The notes under the pieces: generated by a model
The model's database searches: none
What the model was told of the DNA's origin: nothing
Seen by the model: only the letters and a program-made list of their open reading frames with translations
Shown here: in pieces, positions 31,704-38,608 of the stretch
How positions within the stretch are numbered: the stretch's first letter is position 1
Layout: every line of letters begins with the position of its first letter
Translations under genes and position numbers: made by a program
Virus record (IMG/VR): IMGVR_UViG_3300042559_002283
Coordinates: 1 to 64,000 of that record
Length of the DNA: 64,000 nt
Direction: 5' to 3' (one strand)
Source: a virus

Positions 31704-32854
31704 ATCCAGCTGCACCCCTAACAACTCCTGCACTGCTGGAACTGCGTGATGCGTTCCAGCTGGCGGGGTTTGGCCTCAGGCTGGTTGGTGGTTGCGTAAG
31801 AGACGCACTGCTGGGCTACGTTCCAAACGACATTGACCTGCACACTGATGCTACTCCGGAAGAGGCCACTGCCATCTACGAGAGGCTGAAACTACGCTGG
31901 ATCCCCACTGGCATGGATCATGGCACAGTAACCGTGGTGCTGAACGATGTCACGTATGAGATCACCAGCCTGAGGGAGGATGTCAGCACAGACGGTCGAC
32001 GTGCTGTGGTGCGCTACACCCGAGATTGGGCGGTGGACGCTGCCAGGCGGGACTTCACCATCAACAGTATGAGCATGACGCTGGATGGCGAGCTGTTTGA
32101 CATCTTCGGCGGTGCCCGGGACCTGCGTGAGGGCAGGGTGCGGTTTGTGGGCTACCCAGACACTCGCATCCAGGAGGACTATCTGCGCATCCTGCGTTGG
32201 TATAGGTTCACTGCACGCTTTGGCAAGGAGTATGACGCTGATGCGCTGGCTGCTGTGAGACGGCATCGCGCGGGTCTGAGCACAATCAGTGTAGAGAGGA
32301 TCTGGAGCGAGATCAAACAGATCATCACGGGCCCCAAGGGGGTAAGCACGGTTGATGACATGTGGCGTGCGCAGCTTATGGCTGGCTTTGCTGGCTTTCC
32401 TCGTGGTGCACCGTGGTATGGGCACCCCCAGGTCCCTCCTGTGCCCGATACCACCAACCCAGTCACACTGATGGTGTACATGTGGCGTGGAGAGGTACCA
32501 GGTGTGCTGAAACACTGGAAGGCCAGCAGGGAGGAGATTGATCTGGCCCAGTATCTCGCCCACCCCGATCGGGACTGGAAGGGGAAAAATCCCTTCCGTG
32601 AGATGGCCGTGCATGGCGTCTCCCGGGAGTGGGCACGAGAGCTGGCTGCTCTCCAGAACATGGATGTGTTTGAGAGGGCTGTGCTGGACACTTGGGAGGT
32701 GCCTGAGTTTCCAGTCACTGGTTACGATCTCATCCAGATGGGCATGCGGCCAGGCCCTGATTATGGCGTGACTCTGGACCGGCTGAGGAATCTGTGGGCT
32801 GACAGTGGCTACACCTTTACCAAAGAGCAACTGCTGGCCCACATTCAGGTCTAG
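31700..32854 (+). CDS. cca: CCA-adding tRNA nucleotidyltransferase (class II)
   Basis: 384 residues. Class II motifs: LVGGCVRDALLG, PNDIDLHT (catalytic D-x-D), RRDFTINSM, DYLRILRWYRFTARFG. The C-terminal part is helical. It adds or repairs the 3' CCA of tRNA. The GTG start overlaps the upstream peptide's stop. GC content is clearly above the surrounding genes and codon use differs, suggesting recent transfer. Together with the 2H and cREC genes it suggests an RNA-repair set. Confidence 0.92.
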   Translation: MNPAAPLTTPALLELRDAFQLAGFGLRLVGGCVRDALLGYVPNDIDLHTDATPEEATAIYERLKLRWIPTGMDHGTVTVVLNDVTYEITSLREDVSTDGRRAVVRYTRDWAVDAARRDFTINSMSMTLDGELFDIFGGARDLREGRVRFVGYPDTRIQEDYLRILRWYRFTARFGKEYDADALAAVRRHRAGLSTISVERIWSEIKQIITGPKGVSTVDDMWRAQLMAGFAGFPRGAPWYGHPQVPPVPDTTNPVTLMVYMWRGEVPGVLKHWKASREEIDLAQYLAHPDRDWKGKNPFREMAVHGVSREWARELAALQNMDVFERAVLDTWEVPEFPVTGYDLIQMGMRPGPDYGVTLDRLRNLWADSGYTFTKEQLLAHIQV

Positions 32855-33406
32855 CGAGTGGGACGGGGCGCAATGCCCTGTCTCACCAGCTCAGCCCGGC
32901 TGGTGGCAGCATCTTGAATACCAAAAGTCTCTAGCCGCACATTGTTGCGACGGAGGAAGTCTGTGAGCACAAAATTGGGCAAGTCAGCCCCACGAATGTA
33001 GTAGTCGCCAGGCTCAACCTGTTGTGGATGATAGCCTGCCAAATCATCTTCGGGTCTACGCTGCCATCTCTTTTCCGCACGCTTCAACACCAACAGTGCA
33101 GCATGACGGTAAAAAGTCATCTGCTGTTATGTCATCAGTGCCTGTGTGTTGATCCCATTGTGGATACTGATGGCGCATTTGGCCTATGATGGCTGAGATG
33201 CACTTGTATAACTCTGCTCGATCAGCAGCAAACACCACATTCTCCAGTGGTATGCCAGCTTCTCTATACTCTTGGTAGGCATGGGCAGTAAACTTTCCCA
33301 CTTGAGGCAAGAGTCCAAAGTCCATTATATCTGGCACAAACTCTTTGAGAGTGCCGTGATAAAGAGTGCGGGGAGTGCTCTCATTGAGAAGTTCAGTTAT
33401 CAGCAT
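32851..33406 (-). pseudogene. frameshifted Alt-like ADP-ribosyltransferase-like gene
   Basis: Frame 1 (33406 to 33056) starts MLITELLNESTPRTLYHGTL, like T4 Alt (MELITEL...), and carries the ART-type LYHGT and VVFAADRAELYK. Its natural continuation is in the +1 frame (FYRHAALLVLKRAEKRWQRR to 32851). The frames meet at a T5 run near 33110; removing one T would join them as ADDFYRHAAL. Either a sequencing indel, a real frameshift mutation, or recoding. The late box is 7 nt from the ATG. Confidence 0.65.
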
Positions 33407-33413
33407 AGTCACT

Positions 33414-33420
33414 TATTTAT
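33414..33420 (-). promoter_or_regulatory. T4-type late promoter box, near-leaderless layout
   Basis: GATAAATAAG on the minus strand. Confidence 0.6.
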
Positions 33421-33448
33421 CAGGTATAGACATTTGATACACGCTCGA

Positions 33449-33468
33449 CTACACACCTAGGTGTGTAG
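33449..33468. repeat. perfect 20-bp palindrome
   Basis: CTACACACCTAGGTGTGTAG has no spacer and covers the stop codon of the minus-strand kinase gene. No T-run. Looks more like a protein-binding site than a terminator. Confidence 0.6.
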
Positions 33469-34062
33469 TGTTTGCGATAGCCAATTACGGACCTGTCTTC
33501 CCACCGTACTGATTTGGATCTCAGCTTGTGTGCCCCAATTCTCCACTTCCCAGTATGCGTCCTGGAATAGATTTTTGTAGTTGGCGCGGTTATTTTCAAT
33601 TTTTTGCCAAGTATCCTTAAGGTAGTCAAAATCAACTTTGCGTCCAGTGTGCTTGAATCTTTGTTCTGCATTGGATTGTGCAACTTCAAATGGTGTTCTA
33701 ACCAATATCATAGCAGCGGAATAGTTGTAAGACAAAAATTGTTGACGTTTTTGTTGATAATCTTGAAAGTTTCGTCCTGTGCCATCTATAATCATGCCCA
33801 ATCCCTGGCGAAGCCAACTGAGACGGAATTTTTCAGCTTGGGCAGACAGGGGGTGCGGTGAAAAATCAATATTTTCTAGATTAGTTTGCGATCGTTGCAT
33901 AAGTTGCGCAAGACTATCAGGATCAACAACTTTCAAAGATCTGCCAAAAATACGAGTTCTAACTGTGGTTTTGCCTGATCCTGGGCTTCCTGCCATGAAC
34001 ACCACTTTGCGGTTGAACTGGTCATGCAGGCCGTCATGCAGGATTAAATCGTAAATTCTCAT
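33457..34062 (-). CDS. P-loop kinase (zeta-toxin/polynucleotide-kinase-like)
   Basis: 201 residues starting MRIYDLILHDGLHDQ, then VVFMAGSPGSGKTTVRTRIF (Walker A), VVDPDSLAQLM, MIIDGTGRN (Walker-B-like) and VRTPFEVAQSNAEQR. The arrangement fits zeta-toxin-like or T4 Pnk-like kinases; substrate unknown. The late box ends 5 nt before the ATG, so leaderless. The MRI-type N terminus suggests packaging. Confidence 0.75.
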   Translation of the reverse strand: MRIYDLILHDGLHDQFNRKVVFMAGSPGSGKTTVRTRIFGRSLKVVDPDSLAQLMQRSQTNLENIDFSPHPLSAQAEKFRLSWLRQGLGMIIDGTGRNFQDYQQKRQQFLSYNYSAAMILVRTPFEVAQSNAEQRFKHTGRKVDFDYLKDTWQKIENNRANYKNLFQDAYWEVENWGTQAEIQISTVGRQVRNWLSQTLHT

Positions 34063-34067
34063 TGTCT

Positions 34068-34074
34068 TATTTAC
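34068..34074 (-). promoter_or_regulatory. T4-type late promoter box, leaderless layout
   Basis: TGTAAATAAG on the minus strand. Confidence 0.5.
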
Positions 34075-34086
34075 ACGGTTTGGTAG

Positions 34087-34956
34087 CTATGTGCCTTTGG
34101 GCGGCACACCAAACCTCTGCGCAACAGCATCACCCCACACATCTAGTTTGAGTGCATAATATTCGCCTGAGATGTAGACTTCAACTTCTGATTCCAGAGC
34201 TTGTTCGAGATGGTCTTTTCTTGGTTGATACATGTCAACAAAAGCGTCCATATCAACATCTCCTATTTCAAGATCTTCATCTTCAAGATCATCCTCGTCT
34301 TCATCATCGCCAACATTCCAGTTGGTGAGATGGCTGGGGATGCGCGGCATGGGTATCTCCATTTCATCACAAAATTCCTCTACTTTTTCCATTATCTCCT
34401 CTAGAGTATCGGTGGGCTGTAGACCTGCAAAAGGCGGATACATGAGGTCCAATTGCTTTTGCGCATCAGGATATTTCTTGACCCATTGACGTATCCAGGC
34501 TATGAGCTCAGCGGCTATCTGTTGAGTGTTAGATTCATTTTTGAGAGGAATCTGCTGAATGTGATATAGGTCAAGATCATGCTGATTGGTGTAAGTAAAC
34601 TGGTGTTTGCCGTCTATTGGAAATATTATATAGACTGTTCCATAATTTTTTGCTCGAATAGGATCGCTTGTGGCAAAGATGCTACTGCTGCGCAGTGCAG
34701 AGAATCCCAGGCGCGTCAAAGCTTGGTCAAACAAATCTGAAAATTCTTTTTTGCTGGTTTTGGGATTTCTGTAGCTGGTGGTTGCCATGTAGGCGATTTT
34801 GCCAGGATTTTGACCTCTCAACAGCCATTTACCGGCTATTTTTACCGCTGCAAGATATTGTTTGCAGTCTCTCTCAATAGCATCAAGCCATTCTCCTTCA
34901 GATTGTTCGAAGATTTTTGAATGACGCCGCATGGCAATTATTTCACGAATTCTCAT
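34087..34956 (-). CDS. ADP-ribosyltransferase-like late protein
   Basis: 289 residues starting MRIREIIAMRRHSK. ART-type elements: WLLRGQN (R), ALRSSSIFATSDPIRAKNYG (S-x-S and following helix), YIIFPIDGKHQFTYT, and much later ESEVEVYISGEYYALK (E-x-E candidate), the R-S-E order of bacterial toxins. A strongly acidic insert (DDEDEDDLEDEDLE) separates them. If packaged like T4 Alt it could modify host proteins on entry. Assignment by motif only. Confidence 0.6.
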   Translation of the reverse strand: MRIREIIAMRRHSKIFEQSEGEWLDAIERDCKQYLAAVKIAGKWLLRGQNPGKIAYMATTSYRNPKTSKKEFSDLFDQALTRLGFSALRSSSIFATSDPIRAKNYGTVYIIFPIDGKHQFTYTNQHDLDLYHIQQIPLKNESNTQQIAAELIAWIRQWVKKYPDAQKQLDLMYPPFAGLQPTDTLEEIMEKVEEFCDEMEIPMPRIPSHLTNWNVGDDEDEDDLEDEDLEIGDVDMDAFVDMYQPRKDHLEQALESEVEVYISGEYYALKLDVWGDAVAQRFGVPPKGT

Positions 34957-34990
34957 CTAAATTCTGTTTCCGTTCAAAAGGCATTTGCGT

Positions 34991-34998
34991 TATTTAAC
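34991..34998 (-). promoter_or_regulatory. T4-type late promoter box
   Basis: GTTAAATA on the minus strand, 34 nt upstream of the ART-like gene. Confidence 0.55.
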
Positions 34999-35093
34999 AA
35001 GTTAAGGCAATCCGAGCAGGTCTGGCTCCTGATTTTTGTTCTAGGCACAGCACACTTTCCTGCTAATATGACAACATAAGAAAGGATTCAATT

Positions 35094-35525
35094 ATGGTTG
35101 ATTCTCAGGATACGGCTGAGGCCCAAGTGCGAGTGGGTGTTGGAGTAATGCTCCTTGCGCCAAATGGTTATGTGCTCATGCGCCGGCAGGGTAGTCACGG
35201 CGAGGGTGAGTGGAGTTTTCCCGGAGGGCATCTCGAGTTTTCAGAGACTGTGCTGGACTGTGCCCGGCGAGAGGTCGCCGAAGAGCTGGGTGTCATGCTG
35301 AAAGATCCTTGCACTGTGCCACTGTTCACAGAGGATTTTTTCCCAGAGCATCAGCGCCACTATATCACAGTCTACGTCACAGGCTGGTGTGAGGAAACTC
35401 CGCGCATTCTTGAACCGGAAAAGTGCAGTCAACTCAAGATGGTCACACTGGGCGACAGTCTCCCCACTCCCACCTTCAGCGGTGTGGAGCGGGTTTGGGA
35501 ATACAAGAGCCGCAGCATCATCTGA
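35094..35525 (+). CDS. Nudix hydrolase
   Basis: 143 residues behind AAAGGA. Complete Nudix box G-x5-E-x7-REU-x-EE-x-GU: GGHLEFSETVLDCARREVAE followed by ELGV. Preceded by VMLLAPNGYVLMRRQG. Hydrolyses a nucleoside diphosphate linked to another group (NUDT15/MutT-like size). Candidate substrates are oxidised dNTPs, NADH or capped RNA. Confidence 0.9.
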   Translation: MVDSQDTAEAQVRVGVGVMLLAPNGYVLMRRQGSHGEGEWSFPGGHLEFSETVLDCARREVAEELGVMLKDPCTVPLFTEDFFPEHQRHYITVYVTGWCEETPRILEPEKCSQLKMVTLGDSLPTPTFSGVERVWEYKSRSII

Positions 35526-35535
35526 CTATAAGAGA

Positions 35536-35563
35536 TTGACACTGGCGCAGATTGTGCTAGTAT
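35536..35563 (+). promoter_or_regulatory. sigma70-type promoter
   Basis: TTGACA, 16-nt spacer ending TGC, TAGTAT. Confidence 0.7.
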
Positions 35564-35587
35564 GGTGGATGAAAAGGAGCCTATTGG

Positions 35588-35923
35588 ATGACTTACACTC
35601 TGTTCCTTGATGATGTTCGCGATCCCAGCTGGGCTTATCCCCATGAGGACACTGGCGAGTGGATTGTATGCCGGAGCTTTGATGAGGCTGTGGCTGTGTG
35701 TGAGGATCTAGGCTGTCCAAGTGAGGTAAGCTTGGATCACGATCTCGGCGATGGCACGCCCACTGGCTATGACTTTGCACATTGGCTCATCTCCAAGGAC
35801 ATGGATGCACCTTTTTTCCCTGATGGTTTTCGATATCAAACTCACAGTGCCAATCCCGTAGGCGCTGAAAACATTCGCCAGCTTTTGAAAGGTTATTTTC
35901 AACACAAAGGAGTTTCCAAGTGA
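35588..35923 (+). CDS. cyclic-phosphate-processing receiver (cREC)-like protein
   Basis: 111 residues: LFLDDVRDPSWAYP, CRSFDEAV, SEVSLDHDLGDGTPTGYDFA and THSANPVGAENIRQLLKGYF. This fits the receiver-like domain found with RNA 2',3'-cyclic-phosphate enzymes. Proposed role in RNA end metabolism, matching the 2H and CCA genes. The stop overlaps the next GTG start. Confidence 0.75.
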   Translation: MTYTLFLDDVRDPSWAYPHEDTGEWIVCRSFDEAVAVCEDLGCPSEVSLDHDLGDGTPTGYDFAHWLISKDMDAPFFPDGFRYQTHSANPVGAENIRQLLKGYFQHKGVSK

Positions 35924-36510
35924 GTTTAGTTGACCGCTTTTTCACAGTCACGCGTCTACGAAAGTGGTTTGGCACAGGATTCACTGCCGGTATCACAATT
36001 GGACTTATGATTTTTGGAGGTTTAGTACTGCTGGGCTTTGTTGGCATACTGCTCTCTGGACTGGGCTTGGCTGAGGCAGTATTCAGTTGTTTTGTGATGT
36101 TCCTATTGGGAATGCTGGTATTCATCGGGGTAAATGTCTTTTTAACAAACAAAGATCCACGATGGATGGTTGTGATTATAGGTTATCTAGTGCCCAAGTC
36201 TATGCCAGTTGTGTTGAAAGATTATCAGCGAGACACTTACTATAGCCTTGCATGGCCGGATGATGCTGGCGTTTGGCGCTGCCCAATCTACTACGGCACA
36301 GGTGTAGGCGATGTGAAACTTAACCCCAATGGCTCTTGTGGTAACGAAAGCTACATCTATTTTTGGCAACCTTTACGAGACAGTGACAGAATGCAATTCT
36401 TCCTCCACAATGAGGATGTGGTGTATTTTGATGATTTGGCTGGCATGGATCGTCAGGACATTAGCAAGCTAGTTAGCAAAATGAGAAAAGAGGCACAAAA
36501 TGTTGTTTAG
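35920..36510 (+). CDS. membrane protein
   Basis: 196 residues from GTG (GTGA overlap). Two or three N-terminal helices (ITIGLMIFGGLVLLGFVGIL, FSCFVMFLLGMLVFIGVNVF), then a soluble domain (YYSLAWPDDAGVWRCPIYYG). Family not recognised. Confidence 0.65.
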   Translation: MSLVDRFFTVTRLRKWFGTGFTAGITIGLMIFGGLVLLGFVGILLSGLGLAEAVFSCFVMFLLGMLVFIGVNVFLTNKDPRWMVVIIGYLVPKSMPVVLKDYQRDTYYSLAWPDDAGVWRCPIYYGTGVGDVKLNPNGSCGNESYIYFWQPLRDSDRMQFFLHNEDVVYFDDLAGMDRQDISKLVSKMRKEAQNVV

Positions 36511-36685
36511 ATTGTTTGAAATCACTTGGGATCATGGGTTCCTTCAAGACAAAGATCTTCCTTGTGAAACCATTGTAGATGCGCTGCGGGACAACGATTC
36601 AAATCGTTTGAAACTCAAATTGATGGATCAGCTAGATGCTGAGTATAATGGGACGGTAAAAGATTTGAAATGGGAAGAGATTTAA
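36500..36685 (+). CDS. small hypothetical protein
   Basis: 61 residues (MLFRLFEITWDHGFLQDKDL) overlapping the previous gene by 11 nt, ending 3 nt before rpiB. Acidic; no motif. Confidence 0.55.
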   Translation: MLFRLFEITWDHGFLQDKDLPCETIVDALRDNDSNRLKLKLMDQLDAEYNGTVKDLKWEEI

Positions 36686-36688
36686 CGT

Positions 36689-37171
36689 ATGGACTTTGTT
36701 GACAAAGCAGCCTTGAATAAGGGCTACACATTTGGAATTGCATCAGATCATGCTGGTGTGGAACTTAAAACACACTTGGTCAATCTGTTGAGAAATCGTG
36801 GACATGAGGTGGTTGATTTTGGTCCAGAAACGGAGGATCGAGTGGACTATCCAGACTATGCCACCAAAGTGTGTGCTGGTGTTTTGGGCGGCCGAGTTGA
36901 CAGAGGCATTTTGATTTGTGGCAGTGGCATTGGCATGAGCATAGCAGCCAATCGCCATCAGGGAATTCGCTGTGCACTAGTGCATGATCCAGTGGGCGCA
37001 GAGCTCAGTCGACGTCACAATAACAGCAATGTCATTGCGTTGGGTGCACGGTTACTAGGCCCTGACCAAGCTTCAGCATGTGTGCAGACCTGGCTACAAA
37101 CTCCTTTTGACGGCGGGCGGCATCAAGGGCGAATTGACAAGCTAGATCTCCAGGATGGTTTAAATATCTGA
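36689..37171 (+). CDS. rpiB: ribose-5-phosphate isomerase B-like protein
   Basis: 160 residues, matching RpiB length (about 150). ASDHAGVELKTHLVNLL, DFGPETEDRVDYPDYA, GILICGSGIGMSIAANRHQG with the catalytic Cys, and ALVHDPVGAELSRRHNNSNV. Interconverts ribose-5-P and ribulose-5-P. It lies 21 nt upstream of hldD and may supply pentose precursors, or act on a related sugar phosphate, for the heptose pathway. Confidence 0.9.
   Translation: MDFVDKAALNKGYTFGIASDHAGVELKTHLVNLLRNRGHEVVDFGPETEDRVDYPDYATKVCAGVLGGRVDRGILICGSGIGMSIAANRHQGIRCALVHDPVGAELSRRHNNSNVIALGARLLGPDQASACVQTWLQTPFDGGRHQGRIDKLDLQDGLNI
37160..37166 (+). promoter_or_regulatory. T4-type late promoter box
   Basis: GTTTAAATATC at the rpiB end, about 27 nt before hldD. 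Confidence 0.45.
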
Positions 37172-37192
37172 GCCCAAATAGGAGCTCATAAT

Positions 37193-38149
37193 ATGATATT
37201 GGTTACTGGCGGTGCTGGATTTATTGGCTCCAACGTTGTTAAATCCCTGTGCAACAGTGGTTATGATGTGGCTGTGGTTGATCATTTGGGTTCAGACGGC
37301 AAATGGACAAACCTGCGAGACTGTGATCTGTGGAAGTTTTGGCAGCCAGATGAGATCACTCGGGCGTTAGCTGGTGGGCCCAAAGCGGTGATCCATTTGG
37401 GCGCCATCAGTGATACCACAGCCACCAACGGCGATGAGGTGATGAAAAATAATTTTACCTTGAGCTCCAACATTTGGGAATGGTGTTCTCAACATAATGT
37501 GCCGTTCATCTATGCCAGTTCAGCAGCAACCTATGGTGATGGCAGTGCTGGCTTTGATGACGAATCTAATCTAAGCTCCTTGCGCCCTTTGAATCTTTAT
37601 GGGTGGAGCAAGCATGTTTTTGACCAAAAAGTCTTGAAATGTGTTGAAAATCAAAAGCTCACACCACCCCAATGGGTGGGACTGAAGTTTTTCAATGTCT
37701 ATGGTCCACACGAATCTCACAAAAATGCCATGGCCAGTGTATGCTATAGTCAATACAAACAATTGAAACAAGGTAATCCCTTGCGATTGTTCAAGAGCAC
37801 AGTGGCAAATTTGCCCCACGGTGAACAGAGTCGAGACTTTGTGTGGGTAGGCGATGTGGTTGATGTCATCCGTTGGTTTTTAGACAATCCTGACAAGAGC
37901 GGTATTTTCAATGTGGGTACTGGAAGAGCCGAAAGTTTCAACATTGTGGCACATGCTCTATTGAATAATTTGAATTTACCAGATGAAATTCAGTATGTGG
38001 ATATGCCACTGTCTTTGCGGGACAAATACCAAAACTTCACGCAAGCCAAAATGTCAAAACTGCGCTCAATTGGTTATACAAGCAGCATGTGCTCAGTGAG
38101 CCAGGGTGTGGCGCAATACGTTGAATGGCTTGAACAAAATCTAGCGTAA
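37193..38149 (+). CDS. hldD: HldD-like ADP-heptose 6-epimerase (extended SDR)
   Basis: 318 residues (E. coli HldD 310) behind GGAG. Rossmann GGAGFIGSNVV, HLGAISDTTATNGDEVM, SSAATYGDGSAGF, catalytic Y-x3-K in NLYGWSKHVFD, KFFNVYGPHESHKNAMASV, GEQSRDFVWVGDVVDV. These details are specific to ADP-L-glycero-D-manno-heptose epimerases rather than generic sugar epimerases. Last step of ADP-heptose synthesis; the earlier HldE steps are at 46315-47452. Confidence 0.87.
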   Translation: MILVTGGAGFIGSNVVKSLCNSGYDVAVVDHLGSDGKWTNLRDCDLWKFWQPDEITRALAGGPKAVIHLGAISDTTATNGDEVMKNNFTLSSNIWEWCSQHNVPFIYASSAATYGDGSAGFDDESNLSSLRPLNLYGWSKHVFDQKVLKCVENQKLTPPQWVGLKFFNVYGPHESHKNAMASVCYSQYKQLKQGNPLRLFKSTVANLPHGEQSRDFVWVGDVVDVIRWFLDNPDKSGIFNVGTGRAESFNIVAHALLNNLNLPDEIQYVDMPLSLRDKYQNFTQAKMSKLRSIGYTSSMCSVSQGVAQYVEWLEQNLA

Positions 38150-38560
38150 CCAGCCTATTTTGGCGCCACTGCTGACTCTAGACTCATACTCTTGAACACT
38201 ACCAGGATAGCGCCATGCCCAAACCGCACCTGCTGCCATCAGCAGTGCAACTCCACCACATATCCAAAAGTTACCAGTTGTAAACCAAAGAGTGATAAGG
38301 CTAATGTCCATGGTGATAACCATTGCCCATTTGCCTTTTGTTGGAAAAACTCGCTTATTGGTCCAATTTTGCAGGAATGGGCCAAAAAACTTGTGGTTCA
38401 TGAGCCAGTTGTGCCAGCGATCATTTGATTTGGCGAAACAATAGGCAGCGCCAACTGACGGTGTGCTCCAAGGAATGCCTGGGAGAATGATGCCCAAATA
38501 GGCCACTCCTAGTAACAGCAATCCCAACATAAACCAAAGTGTTTTGCGCCAATTTTTCAT
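38141..38560 (-). CDS. DUF454 (YbaN-like) inner-membrane protein
   Basis: 139 residues. LGLLLLGVAYLGIILPGIPW, AAYCFAKSNDRWHNWLMNHK, FFGPFLQNW match the DUF454 pattern; two more helices near the C terminus. Function of the family unclear. Late box 4 nt before the ATG (leaderless). Ends overlapping hldD by 9 nt. Confidence 0.75.
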   Translation of the reverse strand: MKNWRKTLWFMLGLLLLGVAYLGIILPGIPWSTPSVGAAYCFAKSNDRWHNWLMNHKFFGPFLQNWTNKRVFPTKGKWAMVITMDISLITLWFTTGNFWICGGVALLMAAGAVWAWRYPGSVQEYESRVSSGAKIGWLR

Positions 38561-38564
38561 CAAC

Positions 38565-38571
38565 TATTTAA
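38565..38571 (-). promoter_or_regulatory. T4-type late promoter box, leaderless layout
   Basis: CTTAAATAG on the minus strand, back to back with the + box at 38577. Confidence 0.55.
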
Positions 38572-38576
38572 GGGTA

Positions 38577-38583
38577 ATAAATA
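38577..38583 (+). promoter_or_regulatory. T4-type late promoter box
   Basis: ATAAATA, 25 nt before the structural gene. Confidence 0.6.
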
Positions 38584-38608
38584 CACAAGCAAAATAAGGA
38601 ACTACATC

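Noticed and set aside
31892-32842. 316-residue antisense ORF opposite cca
   Set aside because: Product of high GC3 on the coding strand; no start signal, and the composition is shadow-like.
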